From assembly GCA_017994575.1 (NCBI GenBank), contig JAGOKN010000002.1, positions 1-64,000 of the forward strand: a stretch of DNA of 64,000 bases, written 5' to 3'. Positions 1 to 11,500 of the stretch are shown piece after piece (position 1 is the stretch's first letter; each line of letters opens with the position of its first letter). The stretch is from Nitrosomonas sp. Lineage in GTDB: Bacteria; Pseudomonadota; Gammaproteobacteria; Burkholderiales; Nitrosomonadaceae. The notes beneath the pieces are model-generated. The model did no database searches, was not told the origin of the DNA, and saw only the letters and a list, made by a program, of their open reading frames with translations. Made by a program: the position numbers and the translations under genes.

Positions 1-117
1 CTTCTTCGTCAATATTGTCGTAATCGCCGCCGTTAGCGTCGTCTTTCCATGATCCACGTGACCTATCGTTCCAACATTTACGTGTGGCTTCGACCGCTCA
101 AATTTACTTTTTGCCAT
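1..117 (-). CDS. tuf: Elongation factor Tu, N-terminal part (cut by window edge)
   Basis: The first 39 codons of EF-Tu, the GTPase that delivers aminoacyl-tRNA to the ribosome. The reading frame from an ATG whose complement is at 115-117 begins [20 protein letters not shown] and continues into the P-loop GHVDHGKTT, which is diagnostic. The gene runs off the left edge. It lies 33 bp downstream of fusA on the same strand, the usual last position of the str operon, so it is probably co-transcribed with rpsL-rpsG-fusA. Bacteria of this group often carry a second tuf elsewhere. Confidence 0.97.
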   Translation of the reverse strand, partial: MAKSKFERSKPHVNVGTIGHVDHGKTTLTAAITTILTKK

Positions 118-150
118 GATCCATCCCTCTACACTCTATATATAATTCAA

Positions 151-2241
151 TTACTTCTTATTTATTATCGCTTCTGACACATTTTTTGGAGCTTCTGAGT
201 AGTGCTTAAACTCCATAGAGTATGTAGCCCTACCCTGAGTGGCTGACCTTAGTGCGGTAGAATATCCAAACATTTCTGCCAGTGGAACCTCTGCTCGTAT
301 TACTTTCAATCCAGGAACATCTTCCATACCCTGAATCATGCCGCGCCTTGAAGACAAATCTCCAACTACATTTCCCATAAAATCTTCTGGTGTTTCTACT
401 TCAACAGCCATCATTGGTTCTAACAAAACCGGATTTGCTTTACGCATTCCATCTTTAAATGCAATCGATGCAGCCATCTTAAATGCGTTCTCATTGGAAT
501 CCACATCATGATATGAACCATCAAATAGAGCTACTTTTACATCCACAACTGGATACCCAGCCAAAACACCACTTGGCAATGTCTCCCGGAGTCCTTTCTC
601 TACAGCTGGTATATATTCTCTCGGCACAGCCCCGCCCTTTATTTCATCTACAAACTCAAAACCTTTCCCTGTTTCATTAGGCTCCATTCTGAGCCACACA
701 TGCCCATATTGACCACGACCACCCGATTGTTTTACAAATTTACCTTCAATTTCAACTTGCTTTCTAATTGCCTCACGATAAGCAACTTGCGGCGCACCGA
801 CATTTGCTTCAACACCAAATTCTCGTTTCATTCGATCAACTATAATTTCTAAATGCAACTCACCCATTCCTGAAATTATCGTTTGCCCAGACTCTTCATC
901 CGTACGTACTCTAAACGATGGATCTTCTTGCGCAAGTCTATTCAGTGCGATCCCCATTTTCTCTTGATCAATTTTTGTTTTCGGCTCTACCGCAACATGT
1001 ATGACTGGCTCTGGAAAATCCATTCTTTCCAAGGTAATAATTTTTTGTGGATCACACAGAGTATCTCCAGTAACTACTTCTTTAAGTCCCACAGCAGCAG
1101 CTATATCACCAGCTCTTACTTCCTTAATCTCTTCACGCTGATTTGCATGCATCTGCAAAATTCGCCCAAGCCTTTCTTTTTTCCCCTTCACGGAGTTATA
1201 GATTGAATCTCCTGATGATACGACACCGGAATATACTCTAAAGAAAATCAATTGGCCTACATATGGATCTGTTGCAACCTTAAATGCCAATGCCGAAAAA
1301 GGCTCATTATCATCCGCGATCCTTTTGTCTGACTCTCCATTTTCGTTTTCACCCTCGATGGCCAGAATATCAACAGGTGATGGCATATAGTCAATTACCG
1401 CATCTAGCATTGCCTGCACGCCTTTGTTCTTAAAGGCTGTTCCACAAAGCATTGGAACTATTTCATTATTTATTGTGCGAATACGGAGGCCGGCCTTTAT
1501 ATCTTTTTGCTCCAAATCTCCATTCTCGAGATATTTATTCATGAGATCTTCATTAGCTTCTGCAGCTGTTTCTAGCATTTTTTCACGCCAAGCTTGCGCA
1601 TCAGCTTTTAACTCAGAAGGTATCTCACGCTCTTCAAATTTTATTCCTTTACTTTCTTCATCCCAATAGATTGCCTTCATTTTCACGAGATCAATCACAC
1701 CTTCAAACTTATCTTCTGCACCTATTGGCAATTGAACTGGCACCGGAATAGCTTTTAGTCGACTTTTGATCTGCTCATACACGCGCATAAAATTAGCGCC
1801 GGATCTATCCATTTTATTTACAAATGCCAATCTTGGAACTTTGTACTTATTTGCCTGCCTCCATACTGTTTCAGTCTGAGGCTGAACCCCACCTACAGCA
1901 CAAAATACAGTACACGCCCCGTCAAGTACACGCAGTGATCGCTCAACCTCAATAGTAAAATCAACGTGACCTGGTGTATCTATAATATTAACCCGATGCT
2001 CTGGATAATTGCCTGCCATACCTTTCCAGAAGCATGTTGTGGCAGCAGAAGTAATTGTTATACCTCTTTCCTGCTCCTGTTCCATCCAATCCATGGTGGC
2101 CGCACCATCATGAACTTCTCCGATTTTATGAGATACACCAGTATAAAATAGCACACGCTCTGTGGTAGTAGTTTTACCTGCATCTATATGAGCCATGATA
2201 CCTATGTTTCTATAACGTTCTATGGGTGTTTTTCGTGCCAC
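151..2241 (-). CDS. fusA: Elongation factor G
   Basis: EF-G, the ribosomal translocase GTPase; 696 residues, the normal length. The N-terminus carries the G1 motif [19 protein letters not shown], then DTPGHVDF (G3, about residue 88) and [10 protein letters not shown] (G4, about 142). Domains II to V follow, including the [15 protein letters not shown] segment of domain IV. It sits between rpsG (59 bp upstream) and tuf (33 bp downstream) in the str operon. No truncation or unusual residue was seen. It acts in the cytoplasm on the ribosome. Confidence 0.98.
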   Translation of the reverse strand: MARKTPIERYRNIGIMAHIDAGKTTTTERVLFYTGVSHKIGEVHDGAATMDWMEQEQERGITITSAATTCFWKGMAGNYPEHRVNIIDTPGHVDFTIEVERSLRVLDGACTVFCAVGGVQPQTETVWRQANKYKVPRLAFVNKMDRSGANFMRVYEQIKSRLKAIPVPVQLPIGAEDKFEGVIDLVKMKAIYWDEESKGIKFEEREIPSELKADAQAWREKMLETAAEANEDLMNKYLENGDLEQKDIKAGLRIRTINNEIVPMLCGTAFKNKGVQAMLDAVIDYMPSPVDILAIEGENENGESDKRIADDNEPFSALAFKVATDPYVGQLIFFRVYSGVVSSGDSIYNSVKGKKERLGRILQMHANQREEIKEVRAGDIAAAVGLKEVVTGDTLCDPQKIITLERMDFPEPVIHVAVEPKTKIDQEKMGIALNRLAQEDPSFRVRTDEESGQTIISGMGELHLEIIVDRMKREFGVEANVGAPQVAYREAIRKQVEIEGKFVKQSGGRGQYGHVWLRMEPNETGKGFEFVDEIKGGAVPREYIPAVEKGLRETLPSGVLAGYPVVDVKVALFDGSYHDVDSNENAFKMAASIAFKDGMRKANPVLLEPMMAVEVETPEDFMGNVVGDLSSRRGMIQGMEDVPGLKVIRAEVPLAEMFGYSTALRSATQGRATYSMEFKHYSEAPKNVSEAIINKK

Positions 2242-2299
2242 AGTTTTATTGCCCTAGGTTTGTTTAACTTGTGATTGATACTTACTTGGAATAAATTTT

Positions 2300-2770
2300 T
2301 TAAAAACGGAAATGAGAGAATGCTTTATTAGATTCTGCCATTCTATGAACTTCCTCACGTTTTTTCACTGCACCACCTCTTCCTTCTGCAGCCTCTGCCA
2401 ACTCCCCAGCCAATCTTGCATCCATAGATTTTTCACTTCTTTTTCTAGCTGCATCACGCAGCCATCTCATTGCTAAAGCGTTTCGACGCACTGATCGCAC
2501 TTCTACAGGCACTTGATAATTAGCCCCACCTACTCTACGACTTTTAACTTCCACCAACGGACGAACATTAGTTAAAGCTTGTGTGAATACTTCCAATGGA
2601 TCGTTGCCACTTTTTTTCTCGATATGATCTAAAGCACCATAAATGATTCTCTCTGCCACTGATTTTTTACCGCGAGTCATAAGCACATTAACAAACTTAG
2701 CCAATTCAACATTATGATATTTTGGATCTGGCAATATTTCTCTTTTTGGAACTTCTCTACGTCTTGGCAT
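2300..2770 (-). CDS. rpsG: 30S ribosomal protein S7
   Basis: S7, the primary 16S rRNA-binding protein of the 30S head; 156 residues as expected. It begins [18 protein letters not shown] and contains the conserved run [12 protein letters not shown] and the segment [12 protein letters not shown]. It lies 61 bp downstream of rpsL and 59 bp upstream of fusA, the universal str-operon order. In enterobacteria S7 autoregulates this operon through the rpsL-rpsG spacer; whether the 61-bp spacer here forms a comparable target cannot be judged by eye. Confidence 0.98.
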   Translation of the reverse strand: MPRRREVPKREILPDPKYHNVELAKFVNVLMTRGKKSVAERIIYGALDHIEKKSGNDPLEVFTQALTNVRPLVEVKSRRVGGANYQVPVEVRSVRRNALAMRWLRDAARKRSEKSMDARLAGELAEAAEGRGGAVKKREEVHRMAESNKAFSHFRF

Positions 2771-2831
2771 TTTACTTCCTCATTTTTTTGGTATTTTCTT
2801 CAATATCAAAAATGAAAATTATTTTTAAATT

Positions 2832-3209
2832 CTATGCGGTTTTTGGTTTTTTTGAACCATATTTTGAACGCCCCTGCTTGCGATCTTTCACACCAGCCGT
2901 ATCTAAACTGCCTCTGACAGTATGGTAGCGCACACCTGGTAAATCTTTTACACGCCCTCCACGTATCAGCACAACAGAGTGTTCTTGAAGATTATGTCCT
3001 TCACCACCGATATAACTTGAAACTTCAAATCCGTTCGTTAAACGTACCCTTGCAACTTTCCGTAAAGCTGAATTTGGCTTTTTTGGTGTCGTTGTGTATA
3101 CCCTAGTACAGACCCCCCTTTTTTGAGGACTATTCTCTAATGCAGGCACATTGCTTTTAATTTTTTTAGCTGTACGTGGTTTTCGAACTAACTGACTTAT
3201 TGTCGGCAT
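2832..3209 (-). CDS. rpsL: 30S ribosomal protein S12
   Basis: S12 of the decoding centre; 125 residues. It begins [16 protein letters not shown] and keeps [13 protein letters not shown] and [13 protein letters not shown], the two loops where streptomycin-resistance changes occur. The lysines are wild type, so nothing here suggests resistance. An AGGA about seven bases upstream supports the start. It is the first gene of the str operon. Immediately upstream is a 259-bp spacer and then yajQ, not rpoC, so the operon seems uncoupled from the RNA polymerase genes and must have its own promoter in that spacer. Confidence 0.98.
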   Translation of the reverse strand: MPTISQLVRKPRTAKKIKSNVPALENSPQKRGVCTRVYTTTPKKPNSALRKVARVRLTNGFEVSSYIGGEGHNLQEHSVVLIRGGRVKDLPGVRYHTVRGSLDTAGVKDRKQGRSKYGSKKPKTA

Positions 3210-3468
3210 TTCTATATCCTAAAAAACTGTGACGGCTTTTGACCATCGCTATATTTGCTGATTTTGTATTTTATTTACCGGAGATAATTTAACTACTTAA
3301 CACATTACAACTAAAATGAATATGCGGCAAAAAAGAGAGCGGATTCTATGGTGTTTATCACCATGTGTCAAGACAAACATCGTCGGTGAGTTTCATTTTG
3401 AAATAGGTCAAGATTCGGATTCATCTTTTCAAATCATATCTTCTATAAAATCTATAAAAACCTACCAC

Positions 3469-3954
3469 TCAATCCCTGAAATTCTGGAACTGCATTGGAA
3501 AGTCATCTATCTGCTTTTTTACCAAATGTATGGTGTCTTGCAGAACATCTCTTTTGGCTCCCGTTACACGCACTACATCTCCCTGGATACTGGTTTGAAC
3601 CTTATGCTTGCTGTCTTTGATAATGCGCACAATTCTTTTGGCCAATTCTGTATCAAGCCCAATTTTAACTGTAATTAATTGCTTGACTTTATTACCACTT
3701 ATTTTTTCAATCTGCCCTTTTTCGAGGCATCTCACATCGATACCTCGTTTGGTCAACTTTGCTCTCAGAATATCTAATACCTGCTCCAACTTAAATTCAT
3801 CATCCGCAAAAACTGTCAATAAAAAATCCACTTGTTCGATTCTCGCATCTGAGCCCTTGAAATCAAATCGAGCCCCAACCTCTTTGTTAGCTTGGTCAAT
3901 TGCATTTCTAATTTCTTGTTTATCTACTTCAGAGACTATATCAAACGATGGCAT
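3469..3954 (-). CDS. yajQ: YajQ family cyclic-di-GMP/nucleotide-binding protein
   Basis: 161-residue member of the YajQ (DUF520) family, small cytoplasmic proteins with two ferredoxin-like folds; some members bind cyclic di-GMP and act as transcription co-regulators. The start [18 protein letters not shown] and the KGSDARIEQ segment are typical, and the C-terminus ends with the usual hydrophobic [12 protein letters not shown]. It lies 70 bp downstream of argG on the same strand, so it may be read from the arginine genes. Ligand binding in this organism is inferred from the family only. Confidence 0.93.
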   Translation of the reverse strand: MPSFDIVSEVDKQEIRNAIDQANKEVGARFDFKGSDARIEQVDFLLTVFADDEFKLEQVLDILRAKLTKRGIDVRCLEKGQIEKISGNKVKQLITVKIGLDTELAKRIVRIIKDSKHKVQTSIQGDVVRVTGAKRDVLQDTIHLVKKQIDDFPMQFQNFRD

Positions 3955-4024
3955 AACTCTTCTCTTATATGAGAATTATTTTGTTGTATCGATTCAGCAG
4001 CCTAGTCTTGTTCCTAGAGCTTTC

Positions 4025-5257
4025 TTATATATAATGTTTATTATTCTTTTTCCTTACACCAGCTGCGATGCGCAGTCTCAATGCATTCAGTCTGATAAAT
4101 CCTGCTGCATCTACTTGGTTATAAGCCCCTGCATCATCTTCAAATGTCGCAATATTAGAATCAAATAACGAATCGGTTCGGGAATCTCTGCCAACCACGA
4201 TGACATTCCCTTTATACAACTTCAATCTTACCCAACCGTTTACGCTCGCTTGCGACTCATCTATCATTGTTTGGAGGATTTTTCTTTCAGGACTCCACCA
4301 ATAGCCATTGTAAATTAATGCGGCATACCGAGGCATCAAATCGTCTTTCAAGTGAGCCACTTCTCGATCTAAAGTTATCGATTCTATCGCGCGGTGCGCA
4401 CGCAATAAAATGGTTCCACCTGGAGTTTCATAACATCCACGAGATTTCATACCTACATAGCGGTTCTCTACCAGATCCAATCTGCCGATGCCATGCTTGC
4501 CGCCTAATTGATTGAGTTTTTCTAATACCCCAGCTGGAGATAGCGTACTTCCATTCAGTGCGACGACATCTCCCCGACTGAATTCTAATTCTAAATATTC
4601 CGCTTCATCTGGCGCATTTTCTGGCGACACACTCCATCGCCACATCGACTCTTCTGGTTCGGCAGTGGGATCTTCGAGAACTCTGCCTTCATATGAGATA
4701 TGCAATAAGTTGGCATCCATACTATAAGGAGAACCATCTTTCTTTTTCATTTCAACCGGTATCCCGTGCCGTTCAGCGTATTGAAGTAGCGTCTCCCTCG
4801 ATGTTAGATCCCATTCTCGCCAAGGTGCAATTACATGAATATCTGGCTGCAAAGCGTAATACCCCAATTCAAAACGAACCTGATCATTCCCTTTCCCTGT
4901 TGCGCCATGTGAAACAGCATCCGCTCCAGTTTTCTTGGCTATTTCAATTTGCCTTTTTGCAATCAATGGCCGAGCAATGCTCGTACCTAATAAATACTCG
5001 CCTTCATAAATCGTATTAGCGCGGAACATTGGAAACACAAAGTCACGCACGAACTCTTCGCGCAAGTCATCAATATAAATTTCTTTAACACCTAGTTGCT
5101 TGGCTTTAATACGTGCCGGCTCAACTTCTTCCCCTTGACCAATATCTGCGGTAAATGTAACTACTTCACATTGATAAGTATCTTGCAACCATTTCAGGAT
5201 CACTGATGTATCCAAACCACCTGAAAAAGCTAGAACTACTTTATTAATTTTTTTCAT
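4025..5257 (-). CDS. argG: Argininosuccinate synthase
   Basis: Joins citrulline and aspartate at the expense of ATP to give argininosuccinate, the seventh step of arginine synthesis. 410 residues, normal for the short bacterial form. The ATP pyrophosphatase P-loop SGGLDTS lies at residues 10-16, followed by the citrulline/aspartate-binding [13 protein letters not shown] (about 118). It lies 78 bp downstream of argF, so argD-argF-argG form a probable minus-strand operon. The C-terminus has a basic tail (RKKNNKHYI) without known role. Confidence 0.97.
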   Translation of the reverse strand: MKKINKVVLAFSGGLDTSVILKWLQDTYQCEVVTFTADIGQGEEVEPARIKAKQLGVKEIYIDDLREEFVRDFVFPMFRANTIYEGEYLLGTSIARPLIAKRQIEIAKKTGADAVSHGATGKGNDQVRFELGYYALQPDIHVIAPWREWDLTSRETLLQYAERHGIPVEMKKKDGSPYSMDANLLHISYEGRVLEDPTAEPEESMWRWSVSPENAPDEAEYLELEFSRGDVVALNGSTLSPAGVLEKLNQLGGKHGIGRLDLVENRYVGMKSRGCYETPGGTILLRAHRAIESITLDREVAHLKDDLMPRYAALIYNGYWWSPERKILQTMIDESQASVNGWVRLKLYKGNVIVVGRDSRTDSLFDSNIATFEDDAGAYNQVDAAGFIRLNALRLRIAAGVRKKNNKHYI

Positions 5258-5335
5258 TGTCTTTAATTTTTATTTATTCAGAATCCGATTTTTGCCATAA
5301 ATTATGATTTTAAGAATCGACTATCAATTATAAAT

Positions 5336-6262
5336 TTATTTTTCAGCTTGCAATCGACCTAACAACAGATACTCCATCAATGCTTTCTGCGTATGCAATC
5401 GATTCTCAGCTTCGTCCCATACCACTGATTGCGGTCCATCCAAAACTTCTGCAGTCACTTCTTCGCCGCGATGTGCAGGTAAGCAATGCATAAATAGCGC
5501 ATCTTTTTTAGCTAAAGACATCATTTCTGTATTAACGCAGAACTCGGCAAAATCATTTCTTCTTTGCTCCATCTCTGCCTCATATCCCATACTTGTCCAC
5601 ACATCCGTAGTCACAAGATCCGCTCCCATTACTGCTTTACGTGGGTTTGCAAATTTTTTAAAATGTGTCGTATCGTTCAATCCAATTTGTTTGGGATCAA
5701 TGTCATAACCAGGTGGCGTTGAAACATGCACTGTAAAATTAAAAATTTCTGCTGCTTGTAACCAGGTATTACACATATTGTTGGAATCACCAATCCAAGC
5801 CACAATTTTGCCCTCAATACTTCCCCTGTGCTCTGTATAAGTAAAGATATCGCTCAAAATCTGGCAGGGATGATATTCATCAGTCAAACCATTAATGACT
5901 GGAACTCGTGAGTTTTCTGCGAAGCGTTTAATGATGTCATGCTCGTAAGTCCGGATCATGATGATATCAACCATTCGCGAAATAACACGCGCAGAATCTT
6001 CAACAGGCTCCCCACGCCCCAGTTGCGTATCACGAGTTGATAAATAGATCGCGGCGCCGCCCAATTGATGCATACCTGCCTCGAATGACAAGCGTGTGCG
6101 AGTCGAGTTTTTGTCAAATATCATGGCCAACGTCCGATCAGCCAACGGCCAATACTGGCGGTACTGCTTGAACTCCTGCTTTATCCAGCGAGCACGTTCA
6201 AACAAATACTCATATTCTTCACGACAAAAATCATTAAATTGCAGAAAATGCTTAAATTGCAT
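5336..6262 (-). CDS. argF: Ornithine carbamoyltransferase
   Basis: Transfers a carbamoyl group from carbamoyl phosphate to ornithine, giving citrulline. 308 residues, the normal length. The carbamoyl-phosphate site STRTRLSFE (about residue 54) and the ornithine-site HCLPAHRGEE (about 260) are both intact, and DEYHPCQ lies at about 128. It is 48 bp downstream of argD and 78 bp upstream of argG, which fits one transcription unit for the last part of arginine synthesis. Cytoplasmic. Confidence 0.97.
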   Translation of the reverse strand: MQFKHFLQFNDFCREEYEYLFERARWIKQEFKQYRQYWPLADRTLAMIFDKNSTRTRLSFEAGMHQLGGAAIYLSTRDTQLGRGEPVEDSARVISRMVDIIMIRTYEHDIIKRFAENSRVPVINGLTDEYHPCQILSDIFTYTEHRGSIEGKIVAWIGDSNNMCNTWLQAAEIFNFTVHVSTPPGYDIDPKQIGLNDTTHFKKFANPRKAVMGADLVTTDVWTSMGYEAEMEQRRNDFAEFCVNTEMMSLAKKDALFMHCLPAHRGEEVTAEVLDGPQSVVWDEAENRLHTQKALMEYLLLGRLQAEK

Positions 6263-6310
6263 AACAAGACAGATAGCCGTTTAGAAATACTTTACCTCGC
6301 GTATTCTATA

Positions 6311-7483
6311 TCAGCCATTCAAGAACTCCTTTATTAACTCACAAATCATATCAACCACTTGCTCGGCTTCAGCTTGCTGCATTACAAATGCGGGCAGCAG
6401 ACGTATCACTTTATCCGATGTCACGTTGATCAATAATTTCTTTGCCAATGCCTTTCTTACCAATTCAACACAAGGCACCGCTAATTCGATACCGATAATT
6501 AAGCCCTGTCCCCTAACCTGCACGACCCCAGTCACACCGGCAAGCTGATTTCTAAACCGATCGCGCATGAAATCACCCAATTGAGCGGCGCGATCTAACA
6601 AATCTTCTTCAGCAATAACAGCTAATGTCTCTATAGCTGCGGCACATGCCAATGGATTGCCGCCAAATGTTGAAGCGTGATTACCTGGTTTAAAAACTTC
6701 CGCCGCTACACCTCGTGCCAAGCAAGCGCCAATCGCAACGCCTCCCCCTAAACCTTTAGCTAGCGTCACCACATCTGGCTTGATATTGCTATGTTGAAAT
6801 GCAAACCACTTTCCGCTTCGTCCAATACCGGATTGCACTTCATCTAACATCAGAAACCATCCATATTGAGTACATAGATTCCGCAATTCCTGCAAATAAT
6901 GTGCTTCCGGAATATTGACTCCACCCTCGCCTTGAAATGGCTCCACGAGCACTGCAACCACATCTTTGTTATTCACGGCAACCTGAGTGACCGCTTCCAT
7001 ATTGTTGTAGGGCACTCGCACAAACCCCGTCAACAATGGTTCAAATCCAGCCTGTACTTTGCGATTGCCACTTGCTGTCAAAGTTGCCATCGTACGACCA
7101 TGAAAAGAACGTTCCATGACGATAATAGTAGGCAGTGAGATTCCCTTGTTATGCCCATGCAATCTAGCCAATTTAATTGCCGTTTCATTAGCTTCCGCTC
7201 CTGAATTACAGAAAAAAGCATTATCCATTCCCGATAATTCGGTCAGGTGCTCAGCCAGCTGTTCCTGCTTTTCAATATGAAAAAGATTCGAAGTATGGAT
7301 TAACGTTTTAGCCTGTTCACAGATTGCTTTGGTTAATCTTGGATGGCAATGCCCCAGTCCACACACAGCGATCCCGGCCAATGCATCCAGGTACCGCTCA
7401 CCTTGATCATCCCACAACCACACCCCTTCGCCTTTAACAAAGGTAACAGGCAATCGTGAATAAGTATTCATCAAATTAGACAC
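6311..7483 (-). CDS. argD: Acetylornithine aminotransferase
   Basis: PLP-dependent class III aminotransferase that converts N-acetylglutamate semialdehyde to N-acetylornithine; it may also serve lysine synthesis as succinyldiaminopimelate aminotransferase. 390 residues. Visible motifs are NSGAEANE for phosphate binding, LDEVQSGIGRSG with the cofactor aspartate, and TLAKGLGGG with the Schiff-base lysine. The reported start is a GTG; an ATG twelve bases later (7471, MNTYSRLPV) is equally possible because neither has a strong ribosome site. It is the first gene of argD-argF-argG, with a 280-bp divergent spacer to gyrA. Confidence 0.95.
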   Translation of the reverse strand: MSNLMNTYSRLPVTFVKGEGVWLWDDQGERYLDALAGIAVCGLGHCHPRLTKAICEQAKTLIHTSNLFHIEKQEQLAEHLTELSGMDNAFFCNSGAEANETAIKLARLHGHNKGISLPTIIVMERSFHGRTMATLTASGNRKVQAGFEPLLTGFVRVPYNNMEAVTQVAVNNKDVVAVLVEPFQGEGGVNIPEAHYLQELRNLCTQYGWFLMLDEVQSGIGRSGKWFAFQHSNIKPDVVTLAKGLGGGVAIGACLARGVAAEVFKPGNHASTFGGNPLACAAAIETLAVIAEEDLLDRAAQLGDFMRDRFRNQLAGVTGVVQVRGQGLIIGIELAVPCVELVRKALAKKLLINVTSDKVIRLLPAFVMQQAEAEQVVDMICELIKEFLNG

Positions 7484-7763
7484 TACACAACACTCACATT
7501 TCAGGTGGAAAATTCAATTAAGGATCCTCGTAGACAAGCAAGGATGTTTTGAAGAAACAATTATATTCACCTATTTAACCACCTTTTTCAAGTTTTTTTT
7601 CTTTGAAGATCCACTTATCATCGCAATTTTGTAGGTTCAATATTTCAAAGTTAACTGAGAAGCGGTAGCAACATGTTAGAATGGGCAGATTTATATATTC
7701 TTTGAATCAATAATGAAGAAATATACCTGTACTGTAACCTATTGTTTCTCAAGATCATAAGAC

Positions 7764-10352
7764 ATGAACCAATTTGCCAAGGAAACCCTGCCCATTAGCC
7801 TCGAAGAAGAAATGCGGCGTTCCTATCTTGATTACGCGATGAGTGTCATTGTAGGTCGCGCACTTCCCGACGTTCGTGATGGACTGAAGCCAGTACATCG
7901 ACGCGTATTGTTTGCCATGCATGAGCTTTCCAATGATTGGAACAGGCCTTATAAAAAATCAGCACGTATTGTGGGTGATGTTATTGGTAAATACCATCCA
8001 CATGGAGACACGGCTGTCTATGACACCATTGTTCGCATGGCACAAGATTTTTCCCTGCGATACATGCTGGTTGACGGCCAGGGAAACTTTGGTTCGGTAG
8101 ATGGCGATAATGCTGCCGCCATGCGCTACACTGAGATCCGCATGTCGCGCATTGCTCATGAGTTACTGGTTGATCTTGACAAAGAAACCGTAGATTTTGG
8201 TCCCAATTATGATGATTCTGAAAAAGAACCACTCATACTTCCTGCCAAAATTCCGAATCTGCTGATCAATGGCTCATCAGGCATTGCGGTAGGCATGGCA
8301 ACCAACATTCCTCCTCACAATCTGAATGAAGTGATCAATGCCTGTCTTGCGCTCCTCAATAATTCTGAAATTAGTGTTGATGAACTGATTGAGCACATTC
8401 CGGCACCGGATTTTCCCACTGCCGGTATTATTTACGGCATTTCCGGGGTCAGAGATGGTTATCGCACAGGTCGTGGTCGCGTCGTTATGCGTGCTCGCAC
8501 CCATTTTGAAGACATGGAAAAAGGTAGCCGGCAATGTATTGTCGTCGATGAACTGCCCTATCAGGTCAACAAGGCTAATTTACTCATTCGCATTGGTGAA
8601 CTGGTTCGCGATAAAAAAATTGAAGGCATCTCCGATCTGCGTGACGAATCCGACAAATCAGGCATGCGTGTCGTGATTGAATTAAAGCGTGGCGAAGTAC
8701 CTGAAGTCATTCTGAACAACTTGTACAAAGAAACACAAATGCAAGACACCTTCGGAATGAACATGGTGGCATTACTCGATGGTCAGCCACGCCTGCTGAA
8801 TTTAAAGCAGATCCTGGATGCATTCCTGCGCCATCGCCGTGAAGTGGTTACTCGTCGCACGGCATTTGAACTGAAAAAAGCCCGTGAACGCGGTCACCTA
8901 TTGGAAGGCTTGGCAGTTGCGCTATCCAATGTCGATGAAATTATCGCCTTAATCAAAGCGGCTCCGACGCCTTCTGTCGCAAAAGATGCGATCATGTCAA
9001 AAATTTGGCGTTCGCCATTGGTTGAAGAAATGCTGTCGCGCGCCCTGGCAGATGCCAATGCCCTTCGTCCCGATGGTTTAGGAGATGAATTTGGTTTGCA
9101 GGCTCGGGGTTACCGCTTATCCGATGCACAGGCACAAGCTATTTTGGAATTACGCCTGCAACGCTTAACCGGATTGGAACAAGAAAAGATCGTCGACGAA
9201 TATCGCGAAGTCATGGATAAGATTATTGATTATCTTGATATCCTGGCCAATCCAGAACGCATTACCCGCATTATTACCGAAGAGCTCGATACCATCAGAC
9301 AACAGTTTGGTGATATTCGCCGCAGCGAAATTGTTATCGATACGCAAGACTTGAGCATGGAAGATTTGATTACCCCCGCCGATGTGGTGGTGACACTATC
9401 GCACGGCGGATACATAAAATCCCAGTTACTCGATGAATATCGCGCACAAAAACGTGGCGGGCGCGGCAAACTGGCCACCAGCACTAAAGAAGATGATTTC
9501 ATCGACAAATTATTCATCGCCAATACACATGACTATATCTTATGCTTTTCAAGCCTGGGGCGCGTATATTGGATCAAGGTGTATGAAGTACCGCAAGGTG
9601 GTCGGCTATCTCGTGGCAAACCCATCATTAATCTGGTACAGCTTGAGGAAGGCGAAAAAATTAATGCTATCCTGCCCGTTAAAGCTTTTGATGAAACCCG
9701 CTTTATATTTATGGCAACTTCCTTTGGTACAGTTAAGAAAACCCCATTATCCGAATTTTCCCGTCCACGCAACAATGGCATCATCGCCATCGGATTGGAT
9801 GAAGGTGATTACCTGATTGGTGTCGAGCTGACTGAAGGTAAGCATGACGTCATGCTGTTCTCTGACAATGGTAAAGCCATGCGATTCAGCGAAAACGATG
9901 TGCGCCCGATGGGACGAACTGCGCGCGGTGTACGTGGCATGAAACTCGGCATCGGACAAAAAGTCATTTCCTTGCTAGTGGCTGAAAATGAAGATCTCGC
10001 TGTCTTGACCGCAACCGAAAATGGCTACGGTAAACGAACTCCCATCAGCGAATACACCCGCCACAATCGTGGCACACAAGGCATGATCGCGATAAAAACC
10101 AGCGAGCGCAATGGAAAAGTGGTCACGGCAAAATTGGTCAAGCCGGACGACGAAATTATGCTGATCACTTCCGGCGGCATACTCATCCGCACGCGCGTCA
10201 ATGAAGTGCGAGAAATGAGCCGCGCCACCCAGGGAGTCACTTTAATCAATTTGGATGCCGGTGAAAAACTGGCCGGTCTGGAGAGAGTCATAGAAAGCGA
10301 TGACGACGACAATGACAATAGCAACGACAATGAAATTAACGATGAAAGTTAA
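7764..10352 (+). CDS. gyrA: DNA gyrase subunit A
   Basis: Breakage-reunion subunit of gyrase, which supercoils DNA with GyrB; 862 residues. The quinolone-binding region reads [11 protein letters not shown] and is followed by the catalytic tyrosine in AMRYTE. The residue equivalent to E. coli Ser83 is Thr and Asp87 is conserved. The GyrA box QKRGGRGK (about residue 557) marks this as gyrase rather than topoisomerase IV. The protein ends in an acidic Asp/Asn tail. It is the first gene of a plus-strand run into serC (56 bp), and the gyrA promoter must lie in the AT-rich 280-bp spacer shared with argD. Confidence 0.98.
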   Translation: MNQFAKETLPISLEEEMRRSYLDYAMSVIVGRALPDVRDGLKPVHRRVLFAMHELSNDWNRPYKKSARIVGDVIGKYHPHGDTAVYDTIVRMAQDFSLRYMLVDGQGNFGSVDGDNAAAMRYTEIRMSRIAHELLVDLDKETVDFGPNYDDSEKEPLILPAKIPNLLINGSSGIAVGMATNIPPHNLNEVINACLALLNNSEISVDELIEHIPAPDFPTAGIIYGISGVRDGYRTGRGRVVMRARTHFEDMEKGSRQCIVVDELPYQVNKANLLIRIGELVRDKKIEGISDLRDESDKSGMRVVIELKRGEVPEVILNNLYKETQMQDTFGMNMVALLDGQPRLLNLKQILDAFLRHRREVVTRRTAFELKKARERGHLLEGLAVALSNVDEIIALIKAAPTPSVAKDAIMSKIWRSPLVEEMLSRALADANALRPDGLGDEFGLQARGYRLSDAQAQAILELRLQRLTGLEQEKIVDEYREVMDKIIDYLDILANPERITRIITEELDTIRQQFGDIRRSEIVIDTQDLSMEDLITPADVVVTLSHGGYIKSQLLDEYRAQKRGGRGKLATSTKEDDFIDKLFIANTHDYILCFSSLGRVYWIKVYEVPQGGRLSRGKPIINLVQLEEGEKINAILPVKAFDETRFIFMATSFGTVKKTPLSEFSRPRNNGIIAIGLDEGDYLIGVELTEGKHDVMLFSDNGKAMRFSENDVRPMGRTARGVRGMKLGIGQKVISLLVAENEDLAVLTATENGYGKRTPISEYTRHNRGTQGMIAIKTSERNGKVVTAKLVKPDDEIMLITSGGILIRTRVNEVREMSRATQGVTLINLDAGEKLAGLERVIESDDDDNDNSNDNEINDES

Positions 10353-10354
10353 CT

Positions 10355-10376
10355 CAGAGATATTGCCGAATCTCTG
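10355..10376 (+). terminator. Small hairpin in the gyrA-serC spacer
   Basis: CAGAGAT and ATCTCTG form a perfect 7-bp stem around an 8-base loop, starting three bases after the gyrA stop. There is no T-run after it, so it is at most a weak or Rho-assisted terminator or an RNA-stability element. serC follows 33 bp later without an obvious promoter, which suggests read-through. Confidence 0.35.
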
Positions 10377-10408
10377 AAAACCCAAAAACATTGACCAGAG
10401 AAAACACA

Positions 10409-11500
10409 ATGGACCCAATTTATAATTTCAGTGCAGGACCAGCGGTTCTACCCAAGGAAGTTCTGCAGCAAGCACGGGATGAAATGCTGGACTGGCATGG
10501 TAGTGGCATGTCTGTCATGGAAATGAGTCATCGTGGCAAAGAATTTATGGCCATTGCCGAGAAAACCGAAAGTGATTTGCGGGAATTGGTCGGAATACCG
10601 AAAAATTATAAGATTTTATTCTTGCAAGGTGGAGCCACCAGCCAGTTCTCCATGGTGCCTATGAACTTGTTGCGCGGCAAAAAAACCGCGGACTATATCA
10701 ATACCGGTCAATGGTCTACGAAAGCCATCGAAGAAGCCAGTCGCTATTGCACAGTGAATATCGCCGCTTCTTCCGAGAATGCAAATTTTACCTATGCACC
10801 CGCACAGGATAAATGGCGCCTGAATCCAGAAGCCGCCTATATCCATTACACTAGCAATGAAACTATCGGTGGTGTAGAGTTTAACTGGATACCTGACATC
10901 GATCCCAACGGCGATATTGCGCTCGTCGCCGATATGTCATCCAACATCTTATCACGACCGCTGGATGTTACACGTTTTGGATTGATCTACGCAGGCGCCC
11001 AGAAAAACCTGGGGCCCGCCGGATTGACACTCGTCATTGTGCGCGAAGATTTACTCGGCATGCCGATACCTGCAACGCCCACTCTATATAATTATCAGAT
11101 TCATGCAAAAAATGATTCTATGTTTAATACCCCGCCAACCTATGCCATGTATATTACCGGGCTGGTATTTGCATGGTTGAAGCATAGGGGAGGATTAGCC
11201 GTCATTGAAGCAGCCAATATTGCCAAAGCGAATCTTTTGTATGATTTGCTCGACAACACCGATTTCTATCATTGCCCGGTGGTTAAATCAGATCGCTCAC
11301 GCATGAATGTTCCCTTTACACTAAAAAATCCTGCATTGGATGAAGAATTTCTTAAACAAGCGAAAAATCATGGTCTGATTCAGCTCAAAGGCCATCGTTC
11401 GGTAGGAGGCATGCGTGCTTCGATATATAATGCCATGCCAATGGAAGGTGTGGCAAAATTGGTAGCATTTATGAAGGAGTTTGCCAGTCAGCATGCCTGA
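10409..11500 (+). CDS. serC: Phosphoserine aminotransferase
   Basis: PLP enzyme converting 3-phosphohydroxypyruvate and glutamate to phosphoserine; it also serves pyridoxal phosphate synthesis. I chose the ATG at 10409 (MDPIYNFSAGPAVLP) over a TTG six codons upstream because SerC proteins normally begin just before NFSAGPA; this gives 363 residues. FLQGGATSQF is the phosphate-binding segment and IYAGAQKNLGPAG holds the Schiff-base lysine. The stop overlaps the start of serA in ATGCCTGA, so the two serine genes are translationally coupled. Confidence 0.96.
   Translation: MDPIYNFSAGPAVLPKEVLQQARDEMLDWHGSGMSVMEMSHRGKEFMAIAEKTESDLRELVGIPKNYKILFLQGGATSQFSMVPMNLLRGKKTADYINTGQWSTKAIEEASRYCTVNIAASSENANFTYAPAQDKWRLNPEAAYIHYTSNETIGGVEFNWIPDIDPNGDIALVADMSSNILSRPLDVTRFGLIYAGAQKNLGPAGLTLVIVREDLLGMPIPATPTLYNYQIHAKNDSMFNTPPTYAMYITGLVFAWLKHRGGLAVIEAANIAKANLLYDLLDNTDFYHCPVVKSDRSRMNVPFTLKNPALDEEFLKQAKNHGLIQLKGHRSVGGMRASIYNAMPMEGVAKLVAFMKEFASQHA

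Noticed and set aside
3608..4168. 186-codon plus-strand frame over yajQ and the end of argG
   Set aside because: Antisense to two well-supported genes and has no family resemblance.
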